From: Bacillota bacterium LX-D
Lineage (GTDB): Bacteria; Bacillota; DUOV01; Zhaonellaceae
Assembly: GCA_031628995.1 (NCBI GenBank)
Contig: JAVLUO010000011.1
Coordinates: 1-64,000 of the forward strand
Direction: 5' to 3'
Length of the DNA stretch: 64,000 nucleotides
Shown here: in pieces, positions 8,242-17,047 of the stretch
Layout of the letters: each line of letters begins with the position of its first letter
How positions within the stretch are numbered: the first letter of the stretch is position 1
Translations under genes and position numbers: made by a program
The notes under the pieces: model-generated
What the model saw: the letters and a program-made list of their open reading frames with translations, nothing else
Told to the model about the DNA's origin: nothing
The model's database searches: none

Positions 8242-9228
8242 ATGACCAAAGGGAAAATTTTTAGCGGAATGCGCCCTACAGGGAAATTACATATAGGGCA
8301 TTTAAGTGTACTTGAAAACTGGATAAGTTTGCAGGATGAATATGACTGTAATTTTGGCATAGTAGATTTGCATGCTTTAACAACTGCATATGAAGATACA
8401 TCTGCTATTAGAGAAAATATTTGGAATATGGCTTTAGATTGGTTAGCTGTAGGACTTGATCCTGAAAAATGCGCCATATTTATTCAATCTCATGTAAAAG
8501 AGCATATAGAACTTCATTTAATATTATCTATGCTTACTCCCCTATCTTGGTTGGAAAGATGTCCAACTTACAAGGACCAAATCAAGCAGTTTGGGTCAGA
8601 AGGTAAGGATATTTGTAATTATGGTTTTTTAGGCTATCCTGTTCTAATGGCTGCAGATATTCTTGTTTACCGGGCTAATGTAGTTCCTGTGGGAGAAGAT
8701 CAACTTCCCCATTTAGAGTTGTGCAGAGAAATAGCCAGACGTTTTAATTATCTATATAATACGGACCTATTTCCTGAGCCACAGGCAAAGCTTGCTAAGG
8801 TAGCTTTGCTGCCAGGCATAGATGGTCGTAAGATGTCAAAAAGTTATCATAATGATATAGCACTTGATGCTTCTGAAGAAGAAATTATTTCAAAAGTAAG
8901 ACAAATGACTACAGATCCCGAGAGAATTCATAAAACGGATCCAGGTCATCCTGATGTATGTATAGTTCATGTCTATCAAAAATTTTATAATGCCGAATGT
9001 GTTGAAGATATTTGTTCAAGTTGTAAATCAGGTACTATAGGTTGTGTTGCCTGTAAAAAGCAATTAGCTGCTAAATTAAATGAAAAATTAAAGCCTATTC
9101 GTGAAAAGAGGGCAGAACTGGTTGCAAATCCTCAGAAAGTTAAAGAAATTTTAGCTTATGGTGAAGAAAAAGCTAAAAAGCAAACAGCTGAAACCTTAGA
9201 ATTAGTCCGTGAGGTTATGAAAATTTGA
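8242..9228 (+). CDS. trpS: tryptophanyl-tRNA synthetase
   Basis: This class I aminoacyl-tRNA synthetase charges tRNA-Trp. The HIGH-type signature is PTGKLHIGHL (residues about 11-20) and the KMSKS loop is GRKMSKSYHND. The length is about 328 residues, normal for the bacterial enzyme. I chose ATG 8242 because the ribosome site AAAGAAGG ends 8 bases upstream. An in-frame GTG at 8233 would overlap that site. A CxxC...CVAC cluster near residue 255 (CSSCKSGTIGCVAC) may bind zinc, a feature known in some clostridial TrpRS. No T-box leader precedes it. Confidence 0.95.
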   Translation: MTKGKIFSGMRPTGKLHIGHLSVLENWISLQDEYDCNFGIVDLHALTTAYEDTSAIRENIWNMALDWLAVGLDPEKCAIFIQSHVKEHIELHLILSMLTPLSWLERCPTYKDQIKQFGSEGKDICNYGFLGYPVLMAADILVYRANVVPVGEDQLPHLELCREIARRFNYLYNTDLFPEPQAKLAKVALLPGIDGRKMSKSYHNDIALDASEEEIISKVRQMTTDPERIHKTDPGHPDVCIVHVYQKFYNAECVEDICSSCKSGTIGCVACKKQLAAKLNEKLKPIREKRAELVANPQKVKEILAYGEEKAKKQTAETLELVREVMKI

Positions 9229-9247
9229 TTATTTAATGGTGAAATAA

Positions 9248-9976
9248 GTGAGTTATCATATCAGTTTAGAAATTTTTGAAGGTCCTCTAGATTTGCTTTT
9301 ACATTTGATACAAAAACAAAAGCTTGACATTTACGATGTTCCAATTGCAAAAATTACTCAGCAATATTTGAACTATTTGGATACAATGCATAATCTTGAT
9401 ATTGAAATAGCAAGTGAGTTTTTAGTCATGGCAGCCACTTTGCTCTCTATCAAAGCTAAAATGTTACTTCCTAATCCAAGCACCGAGAAAGAAGATGAAA
9501 TCAGTACTGAAGACCCTAGGGAGGAACTAATTAACCGTTTGCTAGAATATCAACAATATAAAGAAGCAGCAGTATTTTTAAGAGAACGAGGACTGTTTTT
9601 TGCTCAAAGGTATTTTAGGTCTTTAGACCACACGCTCCTTGAAGCTGTATTTTCCAAAATAAACCCATTGGAAAATGTAGAAGTCAGTGATTTATTGGCT
9701 GCTTTCAATAAAGTTTTGATCCGCCCCAAAAAAGATTTTAAACCTATTAAGCAAATTAAAAGGAAAAGTATAACTATCTCTGGACAAATTAAACTTATTC
9801 TGCAATTGCTCAATTCTAACAAAAATGGTCTAAAATTCGAGGAAATATTTCAAACTGGAGCCTCTCGTTCTGAAATAATTCTTACCTTTTTAGCTTTATT
9901 GGAACTGATCCATCTTAAAAAGGTTATAGTAGAGCAGCAAAAAAATTTTTCTCCTTTAATTTTATATTTAGCTTGA
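9248..9976 (+). CDS. scpA: segregation and condensation protein A
   Basis: ScpA is the kleisin of the bacterial SMC condensin complex. The 242-residue protein begins SYHISLEIFEGPLDLLLHLIQ, the conserved ScpA N-terminus that binds the SMC neck. A C-terminal winged-helix region follows (GASRSEIILTFLALLELIHL). The start is GTG with a modest GGTGA ribosome site. scpB follows after 16 bases, the usual pairing in Firmicutes. Confidence 0.94.
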   Translation: MSYHISLEIFEGPLDLLLHLIQKQKLDIYDVPIAKITQQYLNYLDTMHNLDIEIASEFLVMAATLLSIKAKMLLPNPSTEKEDEISTEDPREELINRLLEYQQYKEAAVFLRERGLFFAQRYFRSLDHTLLEAVFSKINPLENVEVSDLLAAFNKVLIRPKKDFKPIKQIKRKSITISGQIKLILQLLNSNKNGLKFEEIFQTGASRSEIILTFLALLELIHLKKVIVEQQKNFSPLILYLA

Positions 9977-9992
9977 ATTGTAAAGGAGGATA

Positions 9993-10529
9993 ATGATGCT
10001 ATTTAATGATGATAAAAAAGCTATTTTAGAATGTTTGCTCTTTGTTGCTGATGAACCCCTAAGTATAGCAAAATTGTCCGAAATAATGGAGTTGGGGCTA
10101 GAAGATATAATGCTGCTAATTGAAGAGATGCAGTCAGAATTGCAAAAACCTAAACATGGTTTAGAACTTATTCAAGTTGCTGATGGCTTTCGGTTAACTA
10201 CTAAACCCCAGCTCTTTGGTAATATTGAAAAACTATATAAACCAAAAGCGACTGTTTTATCGCAGGCTGCGCTAGAAACATTAGCAATTATTGCTTATAA
10301 GCAACCAATAACGAGAGCTGAAATTGAGATGATTCGAGGTGTCAAGGCTGATGGGGTTTTAACAAACTTAATGGAACGTAATTTAGTGCAAGAAGTTGGG
10401 CGCAAAGATAGTCCTGGGAAGCCAATCCTTTATGGTACTACTGTCGAATTTTTGAGTTACTTTGGTTTAAAAAAAATAGAGGAGCTACCAAAACTAGAAG
10501 AACTGAATTCATTACTTCACGCAAATTGA
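9993..10529 (+). CDS. scpB: segregation and condensation protein B
   Basis: ScpB is the second accessory subunit of the SMC complex, built of two winged helices. The 178-residue protein has the diagnostic stretch LSQAALETLAIIAYKQPIT followed by RAEIEMIRGVKADGVL and GRKDSPGKPILYGTT. A strong AAAGGAGG ribosome site precedes two adjacent ATG codons at 9993 and 9996. An intrinsic terminator follows directly. Confidence 0.95.
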   Translation: MMLFNDDKKAILECLLFVADEPLSIAKLSEIMELGLEDIMLLIEEMQSELQKPKHGLELIQVADGFRLTTKPQLFGNIEKLYKPKATVLSQAALETLAIIAYKQPITRAEIEMIRGVKADGVLTNLMERNLVQEVGRKDSPGKPILYGTTVEFLSYFGLKKIEELPKLEELNSLLHAN

Positions 10530-10536
10530 AACAATT

Positions 10537-10559
10537 AAGCTGCCTAAAGGGCAGCTTTT
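10537..10559 (+). terminator. intrinsic terminator after scpB
   Basis: AAGCTGCC and GGGCAGCTTTT form a 7-8-bp stem with a TAAA loop, followed by four T residues. Confidence 0.85.
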
Positions 10560-11306
10560 ATGATATTGAATAAGCATATGTTAATTGGGAAAATTAAACT
10601 TGTTAACTTTGGAAAAGGAGGGAGATTAAAAACGGGTTCTTTTGCCCAATTAATGCTTGCTTTAATTGTTGCGGGAATTTGCTTGTTTTGGCTACCTCTA
10701 ACATTTCAAGTGTTTTATCGAAGGAAAAATAATAATGATATTTTTGAATGTAACTTATTTCTTACATCATATTGGAAAATAGCTCATTTTATCATACCCA
10801 AAATAAATTTTGATCTAAGTATTTTCCATGATAGTGTTTTAGATTTAGAAACTAAAATGCCTGAAGGGTTGGGAAAGATAGATAAGCAGCACATTCAAGT
10901 AAAAAAACCAAGAAAAATACTTCGAGATATTTTACCTAAAATTAAGGTAATAGAAAAAATTACCAAGATTCTTGTGAAAATAAACAAAAAACTTTTTAAA
11001 AAAATTGTCTGTAAAAAGCTAGTATGGCAAACTGAATTTGGGTTGGGAGATGCGGCTTTAACAGCTATATCATCCGGACTGCTTTGGAGCTTTAAAGGAA
11101 AATCTTATAGTAATATACGAAGAAATGTTAATGTGTCTTTTCGGAGACCGGTTTTGGAAGTAAAACCTAGCTTTTCTGCACAAGTGTTTAACGTAAATTT
11201 TAAATGTATATTTATTGTTCAATTAGGCCATGCTATATTTGCATTAATAAAATTTTGCATAATGATGTTACTGGCCAAAAAAAGGGGGTATGTAAAACTT
11301 GAGTGA
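10560..11306 (+). CDS. DUF2953 family protein (YtfI-like)
   Basis: This protein of up to 248 residues has an N-terminal membrane segment (LMLALIVAGICLFWLPLTF) and a basic central region. It sits directly before gerW/ytfJ, the same order as ytfI-ytfJ in Bacillus, which supports the DUF2953 assignment. The start is unclear. ATG 10560 lies in the T-tract of the scpB terminator and has no ribosome site. A good AAAGGAGGGAG lies at 10614-10624 but has no standard in-frame start 5-10 bases later. ATG 10653, right at the membrane segment, is an alternative. It overlaps gerW by 8 bases. A sporulation-linked role is inferred from context. Confidence 0.7.
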   Translation: MILNKHMLIGKIKLVNFGKGGRLKTGSFAQLMLALIVAGICLFWLPLTFQVFYRRKNNNDIFECNLFLTSYWKIAHFIIPKINFDLSIFHDSVLDLETKMPEGLGKIDKQHIQVKKPRKILRDILPKIKVIEKITKILVKINKKLFKKIVCKKLVWQTEFGLGDAALTAISSGLLWSFKGKSYSNIRRNVNVSFRRPVLEVKPSFSAQVFNVNFKCIFIVQLGHAIFALIKFCIMMLLAKKRGYVKLE

Positions 11307-11733
11307 ACATCCTATTGAGGCACTTATGAAGACCGCTATGGAAAGCATTAAAGAAATGGTAGATGTGAATACTGTAGTAGGTGACCCGGTTGAAACTCCT
11401 GATGGCAGTGTAATTGTGCCAGTATCTAGGGTGAGTTGTGGATTTGCAGCAGGAGGTGGCGAATACGATACAAATAAGAATAAAGAAAGTGAAAATTCTT
11501 TACCTTTTGGCGGAGGAAGTGGAGCGGGAGTTTCCGTTCAGCCTGTTGGATTTTTAGTTGTGGGGCATCAACAAATTAGGCTCCTACCTGTAGATGGTAA
11601 TGCTGTAATTGACCGGTTAATTGATATAACTCCTCAAGTTATATCTCAAGTACAGTCAATGTTTAATAAAAAGCCTACAAATGTAAATACTCAGCAACAA
11701 ACTGGAGCAACGGGTCAAGGTAATATTCAATAA
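11299..11733 (+). CDS. gerW: GerW family sporulation protein (YtfJ)
   Basis: This 144-residue protein belongs to the YtfJ/GerW family, needed in Bacillus for a normal spore germination response. Visible family features are EHPIEALMKTAMESIKEM, VGDPVETPDGSVIVPVSRVSCGFAAGGGEY and a glycine-rich FGGGSGAGVSVQPVGFLVV. The TTG start has an AAAGGGGG ribosome site. It overlaps the DUF2953 gene and ends in a strong terminator. Confidence 0.92.
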   Translation: MSEHPIEALMKTAMESIKEMVDVNTVVGDPVETPDGSVIVPVSRVSCGFAAGGGEYDTNKNKESENSLPFGGGSGAGVSVQPVGFLVVGHQQIRLLPVDGNAVIDRLIDITPQVISQVQSMFNKKPTNVNTQQQTGATGQGNIQ

Positions 11734-11771
11734 AAAACAGGAAGTGTGATAAAACACGCTTCCTGTTTTTT
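11732..11771 (+). terminator. intrinsic terminator after gerW
   Basis: A long near-perfect hairpin pairs AAAACAGGAAG with CTTCCTGTTTT and is extended by GTG/CAC inside. It ends in a T-tract and overlaps the gerW stop codon. Confidence 0.9.
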
Positions 11772-11840
11772 AGTTTTTCAATTGCAATAAAAACTGTTAT
11801 ATTAAAATAGATATATAAATCACATGTTAGGAGTTAGAAA

Positions 11841-12611
11841 ATGGAAAAATTAATAGCGGCCCTTCTGAAAAATTATATCAAAGAATATCATATTAAAAAT
11901 AATCTTAAAGAATTTTGGAGTGAGCCTTTACTTGCTTACGCTGATAGTAGGGATAAGTTGTTTACCAGCTTAAAAGAAATTGTTAGCCCTGAGCATAGAT
12001 TACCTACTGATGTTTTACCCGAGGCAAAATCCGTTATTACATATTTTATTCCTTTCGAAAAATCTATTGTTGAAAGCAATATTCCAACCAGTGAAAGTTC
12101 TCGAGAGTGGGGGCTTGCCTATCTTTATACAAATCAACTAATTTTAGATGCAAATAATTTTATCAAAAATAAACTTGCGAAGTTAGGTTATATAGCTATT
12201 GTTACGCCTGCCACACATGATTTCGATGAAAATAAATTAATAAGTAACTGGTCTCATCGACATATAGCTTATATTGCAGGGTTAGGGACCTTTGGTCTGA
12301 ATAATATGTTGATAACAGAAAAGGGTTCTTGTGGAAGGATAGGTAGTATAATCACTGATTTAGAGCTAAAACCAACACCCCGACAGGAAATGGAATTTTG
12401 TCTCTATAAGCAAAAAGGAATTTGTAAACAGTGTGTGAAAAGATGTATTAATGGGGCATTGCAAATTGATTCTTATGATCGAAAAAAATGTTATGAAATG
12501 TGTTTAAAAAATGCTGACAATTTGGCTAATATAGGTTTTGCTGATGTATGCGGTAAATGTTTAGTCAAATTACCATGTTCAACACAAAAGCCTTTTAAAG
12601 AAAATAGCTGA
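11841..12611 (+). CDS. QueG-like 4Fe-4S protein (short epoxyqueuosine reductase family)
   Basis: This 256-residue protein resembles the short clostridial relatives of epoxyqueuosine reductase. It has an N-terminal domain with LPEAKSVITYFIPF and a glycine-containing LGTFGLNNMLITEKG loop. The C-terminus has eight to nine cysteines arranged as in a 2x[4Fe-4S] ferredoxin (CKQCVKRC and, further on, CYEMC, CGKC). Full-length QueG proteins are longer and carry further C-terminal repeats absent here, so the true substrate may differ. It has its own position between two intergenic gaps. An anaerobic redox or cobalamin-linked role is an inference. Confidence 0.65.
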   Translation: MEKLIAALLKNYIKEYHIKNNLKEFWSEPLLAYADSRDKLFTSLKEIVSPEHRLPTDVLPEAKSVITYFIPFEKSIVESNIPTSESSREWGLAYLYTNQLILDANNFIKNKLAKLGYIAIVTPATHDFDENKLISNWSHRHIAYIAGLGTFGLNNMLITEKGSCGRIGSIITDLELKPTPRQEMEFCLYKQKGICKQCVKRCINGALQIDSYDRKKCYEMCLKNADNLANIGFADVCGKCLVKLPCSTQKPFKENS

Positions 12612-12663
12612 ATTTTAAATCTTATATTTAACAAAAAAATCATAGTAAACAGGTGGATAAAAA

Positions 12664-13566
12664 ATGAATAGATCAATTTCATTATGCAAAGGGGTTAGCG
12701 GCATTTATTATTCTGTCGGGGCGTATATGCTATGGGGGTTTTTACCTCTTTTTTGGAAAGCATTACAGGGTGTTCCCCCTCAGGAAATTCTCGCACATCG
12801 TATTTTTTGGTCATTTCTATTCGTGTTTATAATTTTAATATTTTCCTCTAAATGGAAACAGTTGAAACCTATTATGACAGTAAGAGGAAATTTAATTAGA
12901 CTAATGTTAAGTTCTTTTTTGATTAGCGCCAATTGGTTTATTTATATTTGGGCCGTAAATGCCAATAAAATTGTGGAAACAAGTTTAGGTTATTATATTA
13001 ATCCACTTTTTACTGTTTTTTTAGGAATAACAGTATTAAGAGAAAAAATAGATCTCGGACAAATAGTAGCTTTAGCAATAGCATGTATAGGAGTAATTAT
13101 TATTTCCTTAGAATATGGAAAAATTCCGTGGGTTGCACTTTTATTGGCGTTAACTTTTGGGCTTTACGGTTTAATTAAAAAGTTAGTTAATGTAGACTCA
13201 ACTATTGGGTTATGTATTGAAACTTTGTTTGTATTTCCGGTTGCCGCAATCTATATAATCTTTTCCCAACTATCTAGTACTGGATCCTTTGGGGTATCAC
13301 TACAAGTTACCATATTTTTAATTTCTTCAGGTGTAGTTACTGCTATACCACTACTGTGGTTTGCTGCTGGTGCCAGGCGTATTTCACTTACAACACTAGG
13401 TTTTATTCAATATTTGTCTCCCAGTATCAGCTTACTATTAGGTGTCTTTGTTTATCATGAACCATTTACAAAATTACACCTGCTCAGTTTTAGCTTAATA
13501 TGGTGTGCTATTTTTATTTACTCTTTTACCAGAACTAATGGTTATTTAATTCAAACTGATAGATAA
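12664..13566 (+). CDS. rarD: EamA/RarD family transporter
   Basis: This 300-residue integral membrane protein has about ten hydrophobic segments of the drug/metabolite transporter fold. It begins GIYYSVGAYMLWGFLPLFWKA, with LAHRIFWSFLF and SLGYYINPLFTVFLG, which are typical of RarD. The substrate is unknown; RarD was named for chloramphenicol resistance in Pseudomonas, which should not be assumed here. A ribosome site AACAGGTGG lies 5-6 bases upstream. It stands alone between a QueG-like gene and spmA. Confidence 0.85.
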   Translation: MNRSISLCKGVSGIYYSVGAYMLWGFLPLFWKALQGVPPQEILAHRIFWSFLFVFIILIFSSKWKQLKPIMTVRGNLIRLMLSSFLISANWFIYIWAVNANKIVETSLGYYINPLFTVFLGITVLREKIDLGQIVALAIACIGVIIISLEYGKIPWVALLLALTFGLYGLIKKLVNVDSTIGLCIETLFVFPVAAIYIIFSQLSSTGSFGVSLQVTIFLISSGVVTAIPLLWFAAGARRISLTTLGFIQYLSPSISLLLGVFVYHEPFTKLHLLSFSLIWCAIFIYSFTRTNGYLIQTDR

Positions 13567-13627
13567 GTGCGTAAATAGTTCTACCTGTAGTTAAGTAATC
13601 ATAGATTTACTTATAGGGGGGATCCTT

Positions 13628-14218
13628 TTGGTAAATCTTATTTGGTTTTTTTTGCTTGCAGCTGGAATAATTACGGCAGGTATAAATGGGCATATCGAAG
13701 TAGTAACAAAAGCTGCCTTAGACTCAGCCAAGGATGCTGTCAATATAGCATTGGGGTTAGTAGGTATGATGGCACTTTGGCTGGGGCTGCTGAAAATTGC
13801 AGAGGAAGCTGGATTAGTAAGCTTTATAGCACGGCTTGTTAATCCGATTATGAAATTTTTATTTCCTAGTATCCCAAAAGGACACCCTGCTTTAGGGGCT
13901 ATTGTTATGAATTTAAGTGCAAATATTTTGGGGCTAGGTAATGCTTCAACTCCGTTAGGTTTAAAAGCCATGCAAGAATTGCAAAAACTTAATAAAAATT
14001 GTGATGAAGCCTCAGAAGCTATGTGTACTTTTTTAGGATTAAATACTTCATGTATTACACTAATACCAGCTACCATAATTGGAATTCGAGCTGCAGCCGG
14101 TTCTACCGATCCTACTTCTGTTGTTGGTACAACGATTTTTGCTACTTCTGTTGGTATGTTGACAGCTATTTTAGCAGATCGACTTTTACGACGAGCTTTT
14201 CGCAAAAAGGCGGGGTAA
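13628..14218 (+). CDS. spmA: spore maturation protein A
   Basis: SpmA is a membrane protein with a nucleoside-recognition (Gate) domain, required with SpmB for spore core dehydration in Bacillus. The 196-residue protein has GMMALWLGLLKIAEEAG, PKGHPALGAIVMNLSANILGLGNASTPLGLKAM and a hydrophobic C-terminus. The TTG start follows an AGGGGGG ribosome site. Its stop lies 4 bases before spmB, so the two form an operon. Confidence 0.94.
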   Translation: MVNLIWFFLLAAGIITAGINGHIEVVTKAALDSAKDAVNIALGLVGMMALWLGLLKIAEEAGLVSFIARLVNPIMKFLFPSIPKGHPALGAIVMNLSANILGLGNASTPLGLKAMQELQKLNKNCDEASEAMCTFLGLNTSCITLIPATIIGIRAAAGSTDPTSVVGTTIFATSVGMLTAILADRLLRRAFRKKAG

Positions 14219-14222
14219 AGTT

Positions 14223-14756
14223 ATGGATTTTATTGAGCTGATTTCCCGCTGGGCCATACCACTGCTGCTCTTAGTCATTCCTTGTGTAGGCATATTAAAA
14301 GGTGTAAAAGTATATGAAGCTTTTGTCGCAGGGGCAGAGCAGGGATTTAATACGGCGATTAAAATAATTCCTTTTATGGTAGGAATGTTAGTAGCAATTG
14401 GTATTTTTCGTGCTTCAGGTGCAATGTATTATGCTGTTCAAATCCTAGAACCAATTTTAAAAATCTTTCATTTTCCGCCAGAAGTTATTCCTCTTGCTGT
14501 AATGAGACCCCTTTCCGGAGGGGGATCATTGGCTCTAGCTGCGGAATTAATTCGCACTCACGGACCAGATTCTTTTCTGGGAAGATTAGCATCGACAATG
14601 CAAGGAAGTACAGATACAACTTTTTATGTCTTAACAGTATATTTTGGATCTGTTGGCATCCGAAAATATCGGTATGCTGTTACATTAGGAATTATTGCAG
14701 ATTTGACAACTTTAATTGCGGCTTTATTTATTACTAATTTAGTTTTTTCCGGTTGA
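14223..14756 (+). CDS. spmB: spore maturation protein B
   Basis: SpmB is the partner of SpmA. The 177-residue membrane protein has IPFMVGMLVAIGIFRASGAM, the PLAVMRPLSGGGSLALAAELI motif and the conserved MQGSTDTTFYVLTVYFGSVGI stretch. It starts 4 bases after spmA. An imperfect terminator follows. Confidence 0.94.
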   Translation: MDFIELISRWAIPLLLLVIPCVGILKGVKVYEAFVAGAEQGFNTAIKIIPFMVGMLVAIGIFRASGAMYYAVQILEPILKIFHFPPEVIPLAVMRPLSGGGSLALAAELIRTHGPDSFLGRLASTMQGSTDTTFYVLTVYFGSVGIRKYRYAVTLGIIADLTTLIAALFITNLVFSG

Positions 14757-14788
14757 AAATATCATAGAATATTTTTATTGATATAAAA

Positions 14789-14825
14789 GACAATTAGTTT
14801 TAACCAGCTAATTGTCCTATTTATT
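14789..14825 (+). terminator. probable terminator after spmB
   Basis: GACAATTAG (14789-14797) pairs with CTAATTGTC (14808-14816), with a 10-base loop. The following T-tract is interrupted (CTATTTATTTT), so efficiency is uncertain. Confidence 0.6.
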
Positions 14826-14941
14826 TTCTGTAAATTCAAGTATTATTTTATTAATAAATGTAAGTTTTTATATATCTTAGCAGGTAAAATACCACAATGG
14901 GTTTAATAATATAAACAATATATTATTAGGGATGATGAATA

Positions 14942-15655
14942 TTGAAAGAACGCATCCAAAAAGTACTAGCTCGTGCCGGTGTCGCTTCAAGAAGGGCAAG
15001 CGAAGATTTAATTACACAGGGTAAGGTTTTTGTAAACGGAGAAAAAATAACCCAGCTTGGATATAAAGTAGATCCGGAAGAGGATGAAGTTGTTGTTGAA
15101 GGACAAAATATTAAAATAAATAAGAATAAGATCTATATTTTGTTAAATAAACCAACAGGTTATGTAACAACTCTTAAAGACCCTCAGGGTAGGAAGACAG
15201 TTATTGATTTATTAAAGGATGTGCCAACAAGATTATTTCCTGTGGGAAGGCTTGATTTAAATACAGAGGGATTATTGATTTTAACTAATGATGGGGATTT
15301 TACATATAAATTAACTCACCCAAAACACCAAGTAAAAAAAACATATATAGCACTAGTCAAAGGGATACCAGATCAGAGGGGGATAAGGCGTTTGCAAAAG
15401 GGCATTGAGTTAGAAGATGGAATGACAGCCCCGGCGATTGTAAGAATAATCCAGAAATTTAAAAATAGTGCTAAAGTTGAGGTGGTTATCCACGAGGGTA
15501 GAAACCGGCAAGTAAGAAGAATGTTAGCAGCCATTGGACATCCCGTTCTTAGTTTAAAAAGAACTAAAATAGGGAATTTAAATATTGGTAATCTAAAAAC
15601 TGGAGAATACCGGCTATTAAAACCTGAGGAAGTTAGGGAATTGCTTCAATCTTAA
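14942..15655 (+). CDS. rluB: 23S rRNA pseudouridine synthase (RluB/RsuA family)
   Basis: The 237-residue protein joins an S4 RNA-binding domain (RIQKVLARAGVASRRASEDLI, residues about 2-60) to an RsuA-type catalytic domain. The catalytic aspartate lies in GRLDLNTEGLLILTNDG. Later motifs are EGRNRQVRRMLAAIGHPV and LKRTKIG. In Bacillus and E. coli, RluB makes pseudouridine 2605 of 23S rRNA; assignment to RluB rather than RsuA follows the Firmicute neighbourhood after spmAB. The TTG start is chosen for its position at the S4 domain. Confidence 0.9.
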   Translation: MKERIQKVLARAGVASRRASEDLITQGKVFVNGEKITQLGYKVDPEEDEVVVEGQNIKINKNKIYILLNKPTGYVTTLKDPQGRKTVIDLLKDVPTRLFPVGRLDLNTEGLLILTNDGDFTYKLTHPKHQVKKTYIALVKGIPDQRGIRRLQKGIELEDGMTAPAIVRIIQKFKNSAKVEVVIHEGRNRQVRRMLAAIGHPVLSLKRTKIGNLNIGNLKTGEYRLLKPEEVRELLQS

Positions 15656-15729
15656 TTATTTAAGGATATTGTTTTGTGTTATTGCAAACATTATAAGGTA
15701 ATAGTATTGTAAAAAGGAGGGAGTTTAAT

Positions 15730-15969
15730 ATGCCTCGTTGTTTAAATTGTGGTAATTTATCTTATTTTACTAGCAGTGCAATACCTAAAATAGTTCCTTG
15801 GAATAATGGTCCTACCTCAGGACTCGTTGCTGTTTTTAACGGTACTGAAGTTTCACATGTGGAGAATTGGGGAGCAGATTACATGCAAATTCAGGATGCT
15901 TGTAACAATCCTTATAACTTTTTTGATTCCTGTGGTTGTTGCGGTTCTTCTAATATCCTTTGGCCATAG
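15730..15969 (+). CDS. small cysteine-rich hypothetical protein
   Basis: I do not recognise this 79-residue protein. It begins PRCLNCGNLSYF (a CxxC pair) and ends with SCGCCGSSN, giving a possible four-to-five-Cys metal site. The middle is rich in aromatic and acidic residues (VPWNNG, VENWGADYMQ). A strong AAAAGGAGGGAG ribosome site lies 8 bases ahead of the ATG, so it is probably translated. It ends 26 bases before the cobO start, which suggests co-expression. A treble-clef or zinc-ribbon-like fold is a guess. Confidence 0.7.
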   Translation: MPRCLNCGNLSYFTSSAIPKIVPWNNGPTSGLVAVFNGTEVSHVENWGADYMQIQDACNNPYNFFDSCGCCGSSNILWP

Positions 15970-15995
15970 AAATAGTTTTTTGGAGGTTTAAATCG

Positions 15996-16532
15996 ATGAG
16001 TGAGAAACTGGAAAAAGGGTTAATTCAAGTTTATACGGGGAATGGAAAAGGAAAAAGTACTGCTGCTTTTGGATTAGCATTGAGAGCTTTAGGTTGTGGC
16101 CTAGATGTAGTTATAATCCAATTTATGAAAACTGGAATTGATTACGGTGAAATTAAAGCTTTGGATATTTTCAAACCAAAACTAACACTATTATCATTTG
16201 GCCGACCAGGTTTTATTTCTAGAACTGGAGCAACAGAACAAGATATTGAACTGGCACAACAGGCAATGGAAAAAACAACTAACATTATTCAAAATAGGCC
16301 AGTAGATTTACTTATCTTAGATGAAATTAACAATGCACTTTATTATCAACTTCTAGAAACTAAAAATGTACTTAATTTTTTAGAGCAAAAGCCTGAGCGA
16401 ACTGAAATAGTGTTAACTGGACGCCATGCCCCCGAGGAAATCATTGTTAAAGCAGATTTAGTTACTGAAATGCTTGAAATTAAACATCCTTATAAAAAAG
16501 GTATTAGAGCAAGAAAGGGCATTGAATATTAA
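15996..16532 (+). CDS. cobO: cob(I)yrinic acid a,c-diamide adenosyltransferase
   Basis: CobO/BtuR transfers the adenosyl group from ATP to cobalt(I) corrinoids in adenosylcobalamin synthesis. The 178-residue protein has the P-loop GNGKGKSTAAFGLALRALG near the N-terminus, VIIQFMK and LLILDEINNAL (the Walker B-like segment), then VLTGRHAPEEI. ATG 15996 is chosen because TTGGAGG lies about 9 bases upstream; a longer frame starting at 15960 lacks such a site. Corrinoid chemistry fits the Acs operon and the cobA/hemD operon elsewhere in the window. Confidence 0.92.
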   Translation: MSEKLEKGLIQVYTGNGKGKSTAAFGLALRALGCGLDVVIIQFMKTGIDYGEIKALDIFKPKLTLLSFGRPGFISRTGATEQDIELAQQAMEKTTNIIQNRPVDLLILDEINNALYYQLLETKNVLNFLEQKPERTEIVLTGRHAPEEIIVKADLVTEMLEIKHPYKKGIRARKGIEY

Positions 16533-16588
16533 TCCACCGAAATACCTGCTTACATATTTGGTAGTGTTTAAAATAAGGGGGGGGAAAA

Positions 16589-17047
16589 GTGAAGGTTAGG
16601 GTTAATGATCAGATTGTTAATAAGGATTTGCAGGTTAAATTAAGGCTGGATTACAAGGGAGAAGCACATAACAAATTCTTTTTAAAAGGAAAATCAAGCG
16701 AACGTGCTGCAGATGAGGTAAGAGAACAAAGAGCTGCACTTTTACGTAACGTACCTTTTCAGGGTATTACCATTAATAATTTAGATATTAATTCTGAAAT
16801 ATACACGGTCCAAGATGACGCTGATGGTACGGAAATTGCGTATGCTCCAATAAACCTTGATTTATCTGCATCAAGTATAGAAGATCTTATTTGTTTTATT
16901 GTTAGAGACGAATTTAGAAAAGTTGAAGTTTTAGAACAGAATGAAATTGTTTTAACTGGACAAGACTTAGAACGTTTGTTATTTAAAATTAATTTTGAAA
17001 TACGAAGATTTCGCGATTCTTTGGAAAAAAAATATAATAGTAAATAA
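16589..17047 (+). CDS. hypothetical protein
   Basis: I do not recognise this 152-residue soluble, charged protein. No membrane segment or cysteine is visible. It has an N-terminal basic beta-like part ([22 protein letters not shown]), a central acidic region and a C-terminal helix rich in Arg and Lys ([12 protein letters not shown]). The GTG start lies 4 bases after an unbroken run of eight G residues, which serves as the ribosome site. It sits between cobO and ilvC; neither neighbour explains its role. Confidence 0.7.
   Translation: MKVRVNDQIVNKDLQVKLRLDYKGEAHNKFFLKGKSSERAADEVREQRAALLRNVPFQGITINNLDINSEIYTVQDDADGTEIAYAPINLDLSASSIEDLICFIVRDEFRKVEVLEQNEIVLTGQDLERLLFKINFEIRRFRDSLEKKYNSK

Noticed and set aside
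13591-14205. A 204-codon antisense frame opposite spmA
   Set aside because: SpmA on + has clear family motifs and a ribosome site; the antisense frame is a shadow arising from its codon pattern.
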